Part shown: positions 22,370 through 33,649 of the stretch, one piece after another
How positions within the stretch are numbered: position 1 is the first letter of the stretch
Layout of the letters: the number at the start of each line of letters is the position of its first letter
Origin: Exophiala sp. HKRS030
Lineage: Eukaryota; Ascomycota; Eurotiomycetes; Chaetothyriales; Herpotrichiellaceae
Assembly: GCA_023897205.1 (NCBI GenBank)
Contig: JAHWDD010000012.1
Span: 186,001 to 250,000, forward strand
Direction of reading: 5' to 3'
Length of the DNA stretch: 64,000 nt
The notes under the pieces: generated by a model
Told to the model about the DNA's origin: nothing
The model's input: only the letters and a program-made list of their open reading frames with translations
Database searches by the model: none
Translations under genes and position numbers: made by a program

Positions 22370-24484
22370 TCATCCTGATCTTCGAGCCTTCATTAGAAGC
22401 CACTCGACTAACAAGCCGATATCCTCTGTCATTGTAATGATACGGGAAACCATATTACGAAACTTCAAGTCATCAACGTCCCCCCCACCTTCCAAACCGT
22501 TCAAGTCCTTGACCTCAATTGTCCCATTGGGACACACATGTAAAGAGATGAATATGAAAGGACTCTGTCTTTTGCCGGCGAGGGATCCAAGTAGCGGGAC
22601 GTAGATATCCAGTTTGGCTTTGGGACTGTCTGACACGGTATCAAGGCTGACATCGACAGGGATCACGTCGTCTTGTCCTTTTAATGGACTACCAGCTCCC
22701 AATAAGTCATCAAGCCTGCTTTTGGCGGCTCTGGCATTACTTCTTCTCGAAGTTCGAGAGGGTCTGGCCGCGATCCCCTTCTTCTGAGTGGGATAATCGG
22801 CGGCAGCCGTGGACTCTGTGTTCGTTTCGGCGTCTCCATATTCCACGAGACTTCGTAAAAGACTCCAGACCAAAGCATATTGACGCAGGATTGGTATGGC
22901 TCCTGCCAGTTGTCTAGGATGAATGAACTTCAGACGGGTAACCGGATAGCACCAGAGTACAGCTCCGGGCTGAACTGAATGCAGCGCGTATGAGTGGTGG
23001 CGATACCTTGAGGGTCCATCCCCGGACGTGATTGGCAGACATCTGGGCCATCTTTCCTCGGATGTACTTTGACTACCACGTGCTTTGGTGGTGTTGAAGT
23101 GGTCCTGCAGGGCCTTCTGGTACGTCACCGTCATTTCCGGGTTCATTTCAAACATACCGAGCTCCACAATACTTTCCGCCACGTTCAGGGGTAGGTATAC
23201 CTCTGGCACCAAGTTGGATATGAAGTGCATTGTCAGTATGTTCGGTGGAGCATCTGTCTTTTGGTCTCCAGTCGGGTCCACAGCGTCTGCTTTTTCGACC
23301 AAGTTCAGATAATCGGCTTCATCGGCAGAGGCCTGCCAGTCTGGCTCCACTTTCACCTCCTCTTCCGGTTGATTCTCGCTTTGTGGTGCTTGAGTGAGAA
23401 CGGATTCGGATACCCAGTTGTCCAGTGGCAGCGTATAAGGCTTGCCTTGCTCACATGATATGTTCGCTGAGTATATACTATCATCGGGAAGAGGGTCGTC
23501 GTTGTCGTCTTCCGAAGCCGGTTGTGAGTCCGGTCTGCGGTTCCAATAATCAATGGCCAGACCCAATCTTGGTGTCCGGTCCATGTATGGTCGGCCCAGG
23601 GCACTGCGCCTGAGACGTTGTCGTACTTTGACGGGTTTCAGTCTATCCTTTTCAGCATTCCAAATCTTCTGGAAGGCATCATAGAGACTGTCGACGGCGT
23701 CAATGCCACCTTGAATGCAATCCAGCTGGCGAAGGTAGTCCAGATTGGATTCGTAGTCGCGTAGATCTGTCCATTGGGCAATCCCATCGACAATGGTAAA
23801 TGGCTGGAGGTTGTCCTTTAGAACTTGCGTGCCTTGCTCTTGAAATTGGGCCTCGGGCGCGTCATTCTTGATGAGTTTGAGGTTGACCTCTCGAATCAGG
23901 TCTCGATCGACTGTATCGAAAACTACCTCAAGATCGACCGTGGCCTTACCAGCGATCGAGAGGTTCCCTTCGTCCAACAATGTGGAAAATCCATGTACTT
24001 GTGCTATCCTCTCAACTCCTTCTCGTGTCAAACCGCGCCCTGCCACTCGGCTTTTCAGCGTACTCGCCACCATTTGTATTCTCTGCAGGCGCTCCATTTC
24101 AGGATTGGCAGAAACCGCGGTCGCTCTTGGTGTGGCCCCTTGCCCGTTGCTGGTTATGCCCAAGCCATCTGCGCCGTTCGCCAGTGGCGTCATTCCCGTT
24201 GAGCCCATGGAAGCGATGAGAGCCGCAGCAGGTGAATTCATTGCGAGCAGATCGTCGTGGATCGTGTTGGGGCCTAGAGGAGTGGAGGATGGCTGGGAGG
24301 ACACACTGAGGTGATGACCGTGGCCTTGTAGTGAAGCTGGCGTTTTGACAGCCGGGGATTTGTAGGCCAAATTTCGACTCGCATTATTTCCCGACGTACC
24401 GGGTCGCGGAGAGGCGTTTACTTTGTTCGGGGTAAGATGTGACTTGGGAGTCGAGACTGCTTGTGTTCTTGTTGGCGTAGCCAT
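22370..24484 (-). CDS. MED1: Mediator complex subunit 1 (fungal MED1)
   Basis: An intronless 704 aa Mediator subunit, part of the middle module linking transcription activators to RNA polymerase II in the nucleus. The ATG at 24484 (MATPTRTQAV) has a good context and is preferred; the codon opening the frame at 24508 is not an ATG. The N-terminal 120 residues are low-complexity (Ser, Thr, Pro, Asn). The Med1 domain begins at about residue 130 with MVASTLKSRVAGRGLTREG and VERIAQVHGFSTLLDEG, followed by NLSIAGKATVDLEVVFD, and continues through HFISNLVPEVYLPL to about residue 550. An acidic segment (EDDNDDPLPDD) and basic runs follow. A decayed fragment of its 3' end lies 11 kb away. It shares a 445 bp upstream region with a divergent mitochondrial-type gene. 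Confidence 0.85.
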   Translation of the reverse strand: MATPTRTQAVSTPKSHLTPNKVNASPRPGTSGNNASRNLAYKSPAVKTPASLQGHGHHLSVSSQPSSTPLGPNTIHDDLLAMNSPAAALIASMGSTGMTPLANGADGLGITSNGQGATPRATAVSANPEMERLQRIQMVASTLKSRVAGRGLTREGVERIAQVHGFSTLLDEGNLSIAGKATVDLEVVFDTVDRDLIREVNLKLIKNDAPEAQFQEQGTQVLKDNLQPFTIVDGIAQWTDLRDYESNLDYLRQLDCIQGGIDAVDSLYDAFQKIWNAEKDRLKPVKVRQRLRRSALGRPYMDRTPRLGLAIDYWNRRPDSQPASEDDNDDPLPDDSIYSANISCEQGKPYTLPLDNWVSESVLTQAPQSENQPEEEVKVEPDWQASADEADYLNLVEKADAVDPTGDQKTDAPPNILTMHFISNLVPEVYLPLNVAESIVELGMFEMNPEMTVTYQKALQDHFNTTKARGSQSTSEERWPRCLPITSGDGPSRYRHHSYALHSVQPGAVLWCYPVTRLKFIHPRQLAGAIPILRQYALVWSLLRSLVEYGDAETNTESTAAADYPTQKKGIAARPSRTSRRSNARAAKSRLDDLLGAGSPLKGQDDVIPVDVSLDTVSDSPKAKLDIYVPLLGSLAGKRQSPFIFISLHVCPNGTIEVKDLNGLEGGGDVDDLKFRNMVSRIITMTEDIGLLVEWLLMKARRSG

Positions 24485-24929
24485 GTCGGCACTCTTCTCA
24501 ATTACCAACTTCGCGCGTTTTGTTCACATATTTCTCTCGAGTAGGCTCGCGACAGCCCGCACCAAGATTTGTTCTGCCAATGCTGAGAAAGCTTCACCGT
24601 GCAGTCACGACTAGTAGTGATCTACCACTTCATGCTGCCCATCATCACCAGTCTGTCTCGCGACAAGTTCCACTAGCCAACGGTATGTTGTTGTTTCGTC
24701 TTTGGGGTCTTTGAAATAGAGCCGCATGGTAGAAAGGCAAGTCAAGCGAGAAACCGACAGCCTTGCCGGACTCAGCCTTGTGCAAATACTCTGTAGAGTT
24801 GTTTTCTCCTGTAGAAGGTCAACAAAAGACGTCATGGACCGGAGCTTGTTGTAAAAAAGGTGAACAGTTGAAGTACACGACCCCTTTGCACAATGTAAAT
24901 AGTGCATTCCCAAACACCATCCACCAGCC
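24485..24929. promoter_or_regulatory. Shared region between divergent MED1 and a mitochondrial-type gene
   Basis: 445 bp between two divergent starts (24484 minus, 24930 plus). Both core promoters must lie here; no specific element was identified. Confidence 0.4.
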
Positions 24930-25666
24930 ATGAATTCAGGACAATCAATCAGAACACTGCTGCGACATGCCACAGCAGCACGTCCAGTTCTTCAGCTGCG
25001 GGCTTCTTCTACCCTGACCAACAATCGTCACATTGTAAGTGTACAATACAGTAAATACTATCGCGCCTGATTCCAACCTTAACGATTTGGTAACAGTATG
25101 CATTCAAAGACCCCCAGAACCCATCTTCCTCTCACATCCTTTCCTTCCTACCGACAGAACCTCCCACGCCGTCTCTGGCCATCGGGTCGACAACAAAACT
25201 CCCACCGACTCCGGCGTCCTTTACAGAAAACCCGAAATTCCTCCCCATCCTCCAAGCTGTCATGGCCGAATACGCGCACGCAGACCCCTTTGTACAATCC
25301 CAAGCCGCCGTCATGATCTCGTCGTCCGGTGCCAGTTTCCTCCAGGCCTCGCGCAGGCAACAGACGGGCTCGTTCGGCGCAAGCGACCAAGGCGGCTACG
25401 GCGGCGCCGGTCGAGGCGGTTGGGTGCACGTCTACGACCAACGACGCGTGCCCGATTTCGGCCGCATCCCGGACCCCGAGGACATCTTCGGCAGTATCGA
25501 GGTCGACGGGAACGGCGAATTCGTCGACGGCCACGGCAGGTACGAGGCCAGCGGGACGTACCGCGTCGTGACCAACGACGGCATATTGGGTCTGTCCGAC
25601 TTTATGAGGGAGAGGTTGGTGCAAAGACTAAAACTCCACGAGGCGGCAGAGAGGAATAAAAAGTGA
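24930..25666 (+). CDS. Conserved fungal protein, probably mitochondrial
   Basis: A 224 aa protein from exon 1 (24930-25034) and exon 2 (25097-25666), joined across a 62 nt intron (GTAAGT...TAACAG) to read NNRHI-YAFKDPQNP. The first 35 residues are rich in Arg, Leu, Ala and Ser with no acidic residue (IRTLLRHATAARPVLQLRA), which fits a mitochondrial targeting sequence. A Pro-rich stretch (SFLPTEPPTPS) follows, then a compact core with a Gly-rich loop (GGYGGAGRGGWVHVYD), RRVPDFGRIPDPEDIFGS and VDGNGEFVDGHGRYE, and a polar C-terminal helix. The core resembles hypothetical proteins found across Pezizomycotina, but I know no established function and assign none. Splicing and frame are well supported; localisation is inferred. 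Confidence 0.8.
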
Positions 25667-26389
25667 ACGAGAAGCTGAACAACCTTTCTTCCTGGGAAAG
25701 AAAAACATCGGGGCAAGGCGACAGTAAGGCGCGTCTCGCAATTGAGCCGTGCCACTCCTGCCTACTTACCTATATCTTGACCGGCATCCCTCCTCATCAG
25801 CCGAAGCTCCATGGAGAATCGGTCTCTGCCTTGTCTCTCCTGCCGCGTCTGAACGGCACGAATGTTGGGTCTTGTGGCTTCTCCTTGGATTCGGAGCTTC
25901 ACACCTTGGGAAAGTGAAAAAGCCAAACCATGATCGCACAGTGTACATGCTCCTGACCGACGGTCCATGTGTCTTCCAGGAGATGTATTCAAGCACGGAC
26001 TTCTCCATTGCACAGCATTGCAGCGTGGGTACGTTGAGGGAGTATCTGTCAAGCCGGACAATCTCCTGCTTGCAAGTCATGGGACAGACTGAGTTCAACG
26101 GCTGTCCTGCTCAGATGACAGAAGACTATACCGGGACTCAACAGAGTAGGCCTCCTCCATGGGACCGAAAATGTCCCTTGCGATCACGATCGATTGTAGA
26201 GAGAAGAAAAGCTGGCTTCAGAGAACCAAGTGTAGTTATTTATAAAAGAACCAACTATCAAAACTTTCGATGTGCAATATGTGATTAATCCTGAACCAAA
26301 AGCCAGACATTTCGCTCCATTCTTTTTAGTGCCTACGACAACGCCTCGTTTTCATTATACCTGATGTCTTCTTTCTCCAGAACCATTTT
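25667..26389. other. Convergent intergenic region, nothing recognised
   Basis: 723 bp between the 3' ends of the mitochondrial-type gene and the transcription-factor-domain gene. It should hold both terminators; short frames on both strands have no family features. Confidence 0.45.
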
Positions 26390-27946
26390 TCACATTCTCC
26401 AACCAGGCGACACATTCATCATCTGATCATCATGCTCATCTGCGTCGAGACAGAAAAAGTCGCCGTCCAATTGGATCAGAGAACTCCAGTTCATCTCCTC
26501 GAAGTACTCCATCAGGGGACAACAGTACATGACATCCTGCTCCCATTCGCTACTGGACACCTGCATGGACTTTGAAAAGTAGAAGCCGCCATTGTTCCCA
26601 TCCTGCTTGATCATGGTCACGCGCAGGAGAGCCACCATCCTCTGCTTAGCCAGGTCACGCTGCTCGCAGGCACTGCGCGAAAACCTGGACAGTTTCTCCA
26701 AGGTTTCGAAGCCCGTCGACATGATGGACATGACGCGGCTCGCCTCCCTCTGCAAATCGTACATTGTTCCCCTGGCGGTGACGACGTCGATGGCCTCGAA
26801 GATTGCGAGACCTATGAACGGACTCAGCATGGTGAATTCCGGGGCGTTTTCATTTTGGGAGTTGCTCAATTGCTGGGCGACGTCGAGTATCTTGCAAGCG
26901 TACACGAATGTTTGGCCGGCGTAGTGGGCCAGGGCTTCGGGCTCAGACCCCGGAGGATAGGCTCGTCGGTAAAGTAGAACCATGGCAAAGAAGTACAGGA
27001 TGTCAAGTTGTTGGACTGCGAGCATTTCGTATCCGGCGGCTTGGTCTCCACGCTCGCCTCGAAAGATGGCTCTACAGGCATCGAGGCGGGCCTTGGTGGC
27101 GTCGAAGTCGACTTGGGTGCGGTGTTGTCTGAGGGCCAGTGGAGTGCCCGCCATGGCAGCTACTTCTCTCAATGCCGTGGCGATGCGACTGAGATCCGGC
27201 CACGACATCGTGTTGCTGTCCAACGTCACAGGCACGTTCCAGTGGTGGGCGTATTGGAATTCCCACATTGACCTCTTCTGGACGTATGGGGATCGACACG
27301 AGCTCAGGCATGACATGATGTCCGCGAGCCATGTAGCCCGCTTTGCACACTCTATCATTCTCCCTCGGTCGAGTCCAAATGCTGACGGAGGTGTGGCATG
27401 GTATTGGTCAGAGGATCCCCCCAAAAATTCCTTTTGACCGATCTTGTATACGGAAATGTATAGTTCGGATGCTTCGTCGTAATCCCCTTGCAGATGTTGA
27501 AGGCTGGCGAGAATCAGTTTGACCAGCATAAAGTGCAACGTAGAGCCGTCGAGGGCTTCTGTATCAGATGAAATGACATTAGAGAAGTCGGACCGATCCG
27601 CAGCTGCCGCAGAACCGGTGGCGAAGACTGATCCCACAGCGAGAATTGCATACAGCACCATGTTATCTCGAGGTCTCTTGAGCTGGTCTAGTGTCATCCA
27701 TTCGAGGAAAGTCTCTTTCGGCAACACCGATAATGCAGGGGTATCAACATGGGCGAAATACTTCTCGGCATATGACATGGTCGTTTCTGGGCAAGTCTGG
27801 TATGGGTCGGTCTGTAACGAGAGCTGTGACATTGCAGGATCTTTGTGATAGATTCCACATTGAGGCTCTCGAGGAGCACGGATGGGATTGTGTAGATGGG
27901 ATCGTTCCTCTAACGACGTCGGTGAGACGATGCTCGGTATCCTCAT
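26390..27946 (-). CDS. Fungal-specific transcription factor domain protein, no zinc cluster seen
   Basis: An open frame of 518 codons from the ATG at 27946. From about residue 60 to the end it has the helical organisation of the fungal-specific transcription factor regulatory domain: SYAEKYFAHVDTPALSVLPK, LYAILAVGSV, LILASLQHLQGDYDEA, ARLDACRAIFRG and a late LYRRAY segment. The Zn2Cys6 DNA-binding cluster that normally precedes such a domain is absent from the coding sequence, and I find none in the same frame, which stays open upstream to about 28096. That upstream stretch contains a Cys/His-bearing run (HCGTKSCWRYAV, then NHECYKD) that could be translated if the true start lies in an upstream exon. 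It may be a regulator with a missed first exon, or a cluster-less paralogue. No target genes can be inferred. Confidence 0.72.
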   Translation of the reverse strand: MRIPSIVSPTSLEERSHLHNPIRAPREPQCGIYHKDPAMSQLSLQTDPYQTCPETTMSYAEKYFAHVDTPALSVLPKETFLEWMTLDQLKRPRDNMVLYAILAVGSVFATGSAAAADRSDFSNVISSDTEALDGSTLHFMLVKLILASLQHLQGDYDEASELYISVYKIGQKEFLGGSSDQYHATPPSAFGLDRGRMIECAKRATWLADIMSCLSSCRSPYVQKRSMWEFQYAHHWNVPVTLDSNTMSWPDLSRIATALREVAAMAGTPLALRQHRTQVDFDATKARLDACRAIFRGERGDQAAGYEMLAVQQLDILYFFAMVLLYRRAYPPGSEPEALAHYAGQTFVYACKILDVAQQLSNSQNENAPEFTMLSPFIGLAIFEAIDVVTARGTMYDLQREASRVMSIMSTGFETLEKLSRFSRSACEQRDLAKQRMVALLRVTMIKQDGNNGGFYFSKSMQVSSSEWEQDVMYCCPLMEYFEEMNWSSLIQLDGDFFCLDADEHDDQMMNVSPGWRM

Positions 27947-30828
27947 CCTGTCCTTGTAGCATTCGTGGTTCGCCAGCGCTTTCTCGTCCTGACCGACGGC
28001 GTAGCGCCAGCAGGATTTGGTACCGCAGTGACTGAATTGGAACCCAAATGGGGCGGGTTGAGCGATATTGCGTCGTTGAAGAGTATTCCAGGTCTTCTAG
28101 GCCAAGATCTTCCGTGGCACGTTTGATGTACTTATAACAGCCATTCATCTGCTATATCTTCGACATACCAGGCCTAATTTCAAGAGTCGAATGATCTATC
28201 ATGGAACGGATGAATGTCAAGATAGACGGGGTTGGCATTCTCCAAGTCCATCAGGTACCAAATACCCTTCACCTGGATTGTTGGATCGGGAATGGAAAGG
28301 CGTCTTATATCCTGTAAGCGCGTCTATGTAGGCCTTGCTCCGGTGCATGCCCATCTGGGATAGTTCCGTACATGGTGCGTCTCTCATCTGTGATTCTGCG
28401 CCATTCCGGGGTAATGGACGGGTCGAGAATTGCACCTAGCAAGGTGGATGCTGTTGGGATCTGCTTGCTGAATGCACCCCTACTGTATGTACAATGCATC
28501 GTGGCGTGACGGGACGGTAGGGCCATTCCGCTTCCGTCAAACCATGCGGTGAGCTTCCCAAGGGTGGTCCAAAATGGTTGCGATAGGACTAGTAGCTAAC
28601 ATCTTTGGGCGTCTGGACGCTTGCAGACATGCTATCACAGCTTGGAGCACTCTTATTGCGTAGAAGCCGAAGCGATATCATCAAGCTGTCAAAGCTGTCG
28701 GGGACATGAAAATGCTACTGGTGCAGGCTTCGGCTTGATATTCCCAACCCCTGCTTCGCTTGCAAGGTTGGGCGGCGTGACTCGTCTCCTGAAGGCTGCA
28801 TGGTCGGCAGAGGACGCAACACTACTCGACTGTGCATCAAGAGGATCCCTTCATGAGTAGATGCATGTGGATGATTCAAGTAGCTGCCACGTTAGAGTGG
28901 ACGCGGTGTCAAGAAGAATAAACCTGGTACAGATTTGACTCAACTTTCCAGGCGCGATGCAGGCGTCATCCAATGGCTTGTACGTGCCTCGCAGGGATTC
29001 TGTCGCTTGGAACAATAGTGGCCGCCACTGTTGCACTGGGGGCATTTGTGCCAAGTGGGAGGGAAGCCTGATGAGCCAGCCCTGGAGAGCGTCCTTCTAA
29101 TCTATCTTAGCTGTCAATTAAAAGCCACATGAGCCACATTCTGCTGCGAAATGTCATTTATTGGGCTCAATAATGTACATGTGTCACATGTTTGAGATGT
29201 TTTATAGTCGCCAAAGCTGAAATAAGAGTGTTGAATATTCGTATTCAGCTCGCACGTCGGTCGCAACCACGGCGTCCGGAGAATATTTCCACAATACGAC
29301 GGGGACAGGATAGGTACAGAGTACTAGTCCTCTGTACTCGTACAAGCGTTGTAGAGCCTTTGCAAGATCTCGTTTCCACAAATTGATCAAACGAGGGTCA
29401 CACAAAGCCTCAATGTGTAGGTAAGATCCCTACTGCCGACGCTCCTTTCTCGCTTTGCAGGCTGAAATCCTGGTCATGGTAGAGGCTGCTTGCCACAGGG
29501 GCTGATGATCCCGTGAGATTGTCCAGGTGTTTGCTCTTCACAGAGAAATTCGTTCATATGTAGAGGCACGTATTCTTACAGACGATTGTGAGACAGTAAA
29601 ATGTCGCAGTTATCCTGGGGAAACTGAACACCTACCAGTCCTAAATCCTTGGGAATACTTAGAATCATCCAACGTCAGAATTTGGTGTGTCCCATGCGTC
29701 ACAAGTGTTATGGGATGCTTCTGTAGATTGCTGTTCAGGATGCATGAGCTTGGTGGCTTAAAAGGTCCCTGCTAGCTTGGGACTCTGTTCTCTCAGGGTC
29801 CTTTCTGCTAACCAGGGCTCACTGGGCTTCATCCAATAACAATGGCAGTCGTCGGGACTATTAATCCCCTTCGTTACCACAAGGGTTCAATCAAGTCATC
29901 CGTCTCAGCGACACTGAAACGATAGTATTCTACCTCGTACCAACCAGAGATGATCAGCTTGGATCATCCTTGCAGCTGCTTGGACTGGCAGTCCGGGCCG
30001 TAGGCTATCAGGATGACCTTCTCGGGATGGGCTTTCTGCAAGAGACCATTTCAGGCCGCTAGGCAGCCAGGGCACTGACGCCCTCCTGGCAGCCAGTCTG
30101 GTTCAACGAGCTCTGAGAAAGTTCTTTTGCTCTCAGGTGCTGGTATATCCACCAGATGTGGAGCGGCATTTCCTCGTGCTGCACCGCAGGTCGCAAATCT
30201 GCCTTGGGCGGGTCATCCGTGATTCCCCGGACGCTTCGGAAATGTCAAGACGATCTCGAGGACCTTCGTAGCAGGCGGGACTCATCCGAGTCGTCGACGT
30301 TGTGTCTCTCTGCGAGACTGGAATGCAGTCTTATTTTTAGGAACCAGGAATGCCGACCTACCTCCACTGTAAGAACCAAGTAAAGCCCAAAGCGACGCTC
30401 CCTATACTATACGGTATCACCGACTTCACCTTCACTGAGCTTCCTAGCTGCTAGCCTTCGTAGAGCCCGTGCACATAGAACTGCATGAAAAACAACTTTT
30501 TGTCTATGTATAATAAAACATGCCTTTTCGGTAGTACAAATTCGGCTCTTTTGAGCCTTGTTGATATTTGGATTATGCTTGAATACCAGTTTCGAAATGA
30601 TGTAGGAGGTTCAGTATAATGTAGAATTAATGATAATTTCCAGCGTGGAGTAAGGACCTTCCCATCCCTATGAAGCTTCCTATTTGACATAGAACGATTG
30701 AGAAAATCCTTGATATCAACCGTACTTTGTCATTTCCACACCTCAAACGCCCATCCATGTTCCCAAGTCGCAGATTGTGCATACACTCGCTGCACTCAGA
30801 CAAATCATGCAGAGTGGCCTCGTCTGGC
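27947..30828. other. Gene-poor gap
   Basis: 2.9 kb between the transcription-factor-domain gene and the 3' end of an MFS gene. The first 150 bp may belong to the regulator's 5' coding sequence. Beyond that only short frames without signatures are seen, with no tRNA, repeat array or transposon features. Confidence 0.45.
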
Positions 30829-32635
30829 TCAAGCTTTGTTGAGCTTGGCTCGAATCTTTGCTCCGAAAAAGTAGAAACTGAAAGGGATCAAAACCATGCC
30901 TATCCCAATGAAAGCGAGAAGCCAGGAAGCCCAGTGGAGGTGCAGTCGGTGATACATTTGCTCCGTAAACAGAGGAAATGCTGCACCACCACCACTTCTC
31001 AGGAAGACCTTGGCCGCCAATGCAGAAGCGGCATACTTTTGGTAAGAGTCGATGATGTAGTTATTGACGGAATAATAGCAAAGGACCATTCCGAATCCAA
31101 ACGCAATACCTGAGGAAGCAGGGCCCACCCAAATAACACCCTTGTCAGAGGTAGCCCCTAGGATGAAGAGGGATATAGGGATGAAGCTGGCTCCGATCAT
31201 CGCCCCGACCAGTCGATCCTCTGGCGTGGGATCGCGGCGCGCACATATTCTTTTGAAGTGGTGTTCAATCTGAGGGGTGGCAACGAGGGCGAATGCTGCC
31301 CCTATCAGAATTGGAATGAACATCAACCCAATTTGTCCGTCGTTGAAATTGTAAAGCTCGCCGAAAATGACCGGATAGGCGAAAAAGAAGGCGTAAAGCA
31401 TGGCATAGATCAGCACGATATACATGCACATCAAATCCAAGACAGGCTCGGTGAGGATCATCGTGATAGGTCTGACCAAACTGGTTCGGACAATGTCGCG
31501 CAGAGTAAGTTTGACTTTCTTCTGTTCTGTAATGATGTTCGGGTCCCCCGTCTCCTTTCTCAATTTCTTCGCTCGTCGTTTGAGAATTACGGGAGCATAC
31601 GTCTCGGGGATAAGGCCCACGATAATGAGCATGACACCACAGTAAGCCATGTTTACCCAGAAGAAGAGATCGAGTCGATGAGACCCAACATTGATCCAGC
31701 CAGTGACGATAGGTCCTGCGAATCGTCAGTACGTTTGTCGCCAGGTGTAAAATGCAAGATGGAGGGCAATTAGGCATCTTCAGCGAAAGCCAGAACTCAC
31801 CTAGAACAGGGCCACAATACGGTGCGGCTGCAAAGTACGCAATTGCCAGTCCACGATCTTCAATATTCCAGATATCGGCGATGGTGCCACCGGCCAGAGA
31901 CAAGCCTGAGCTGGAAAATACACCGCAAAGAAACCGCGAGACAAGGAGTCCGCCAATGTTTGGTGATAAAGCGCAAGGGATGTTGAAGATGGTATACAAT
32001 GCCAGAGAGATGATGTAAACAGGTTGTCTTCCGATTATCTCGCTCAGTGGACTCCAGAGAAGTGGACCAACAGCAAAGCCACAGACCATGATGGAGCAGG
32101 TCAAGATAGCAACTTCTTGCGAGACATGGTATTTGTCTTCAATCAAGCCCAAACCACCTGTCACAATGGAAGAGCCAAAGGCAATGCAAACAACAAGCAT
32201 GGACACCATTATTGTTATATACCATCGAAACAATTTTGGCCAATTGTGAGGATTACCAGGGTCGCCGATCTTGAAAGTGACGAATTCGGTAGGTTCTTCG
32301 GTTCCTTTCTTTTCGAGATCTTCCTCAGAAGGAGTGCGACGTCGAGTCGTTCGTCTCGATGGTATTGTCGAGGTCCTGGAACGTAGTTCTTCCAAGGTAC
32401 GTTCTGGCACGAGACCAGTGGCTGTTTCGAGAGTATATTCTTCAGGGAAGATAGGATCTGGAGGACTACCTATCTCAGGGTAGTTGATATCTCGACGAGG
32501 TTCAGATTCCGACACGCCCAAGTCACGAAGGGTTTGATGAGTCTCGGTCCGCAGCAGGCGTAAAGGTGCAGTAGGATGCCTAGCTAGGTCGAACTCACGT
32601 CCATCCTGTGGCTCGGGGGGATTTGTTTCGGACAT
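30829..32635 (-). CDS. MFS multidrug/polyamine-type transporter (DHA1, TPO-like)
   Basis: A 573 aa permease of the drug:H+ antiporter-1 group, expected in the plasma membrane. Exon 1 is 32635-31801 and exon 2 is 31715-30829, separated by an 85 nt intron (GTGAGT...ACTGAC...CGCAG) that rejoins as GPVLGPIVTGW. The cytosolic N-terminus of about 165 residues is charged and Arg-rich (PSRRTTRRRTPSEED), followed by GNPHNWPKLFRW, the usual run into TM1. Other markers are LSEIIGRQPVYI, GVFSSSGLSLAGGTIADIW, PETYAPVILKRRAKKLRK before the central loop, and YIIDSYQKYAASALAA in the second half. The ATG at 32635 (MSETNPPEP) is preferred to upstream codons in the same frame. Candidate cargoes are polyamines, drugs or secondary metabolites; none can be chosen. 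Its start is divergent from NOT3/5. Confidence 0.92.
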
Positions 32636-33649
32636 TTCTGGTTGTTTGGCACGCAGTTGTGAAGTCGGTGTAAAGCTGTATAACTCGAGGTTATGGTGTT
32701 CACTGTTGAGATGAACCAAGTGCCATCCATAGGGAAGAGGCAAATGGCTCTGTTATATAATACATGTTGAGTCTGAGGGCAGATGGTATCGATCCAGCCA
32801 TGTTGATAGGCTGGCCGATGATTCTCCGATCAATGGCCGTCCCGGCCAGATCCCCCTAATACGATGTCATATTATCCAGCTTACCTGAATTGGGATATCG
32901 TGCGCTTTTGTGGGAAGCGATATCCGTGGTATCGTTTATCCGTCGCTCCTCCATTGGCCAAAGATCGGCTTTGATCCTGACGCAGCTGCAGGCTGACTCG
33001 AATCTGCATCATTTCATAGCAGCATGTCGCTGATAAAGAATCCGAATGAGGCTTTTTCAACAGAAAAGAGTAAACACAATTACGTTCGAAGCATCTTCAG
33101 CGGGCCGAGGGCGGAGTTCACAGAGCCCTCATTCGCCTGCAAAGCCGGTGAAGACGAGAAATTTGGCCAAGTTCAGAAGGCTGTTGGGCTGTAATGGAGG
33201 AAGTCAGACATGACTAGAAAATCATACCCGCACATGTCAAAGGGGGGATCGTCAAATTGCAATGTGCATGTATGAGACAAGGTGTACTGGCGATTGCAGT
33301 ATTCAGCACCTATGAGCCAATCTATGCTGTAAAAGCATGCAAGAAGACAAAGAAAGAACATTGTGAGGAGTTGGTGAGGATGCTGTCGACGCGATGTGAG
33401 CACCAGAAATCTTGAAAAGGCGCCAAGATGGCTCAATCCCAGAATAGTTAGCTCCTTGACCGGCATGTGTCACGTGTGTCACGTGAGTTCACTCGGACCT
33501 GGAACGCAGCCTCAAGTCGTCGATCGCGCGGCTGGCAGCGACTGGCTTGAATCGCATTCACCTCCGTTTCCCTCATGGTATCTCACAAACATTCAGACTT
33601 CGCCCTCGCGTAGCACGTCTTCTCCCAATATCCCCCCACCTCTGTGACA
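32636..33649. promoter_or_regulatory. Divergent region between the MFS permease and NOT3/5
   Basis: 1.0 kb between divergent starts at 32635 (minus) and 33650 (plus). A pyrimidine-rich run just before 33650 fits a fungal core promoter or leader. Two close copies of TGTCACGTG-like sequence occur at about 33467-33485, overlapping a CACGTG E-box. Confidence 0.4.

Noticed and set aside
22370..24484. Identification as Mediator subunit 17
   Set aside because: The residues around MVASTLKSRVAGRG, HGFSTLLDEG and SIAGKATVDLEVVFD match the fungal MED1 domain, not MED17.
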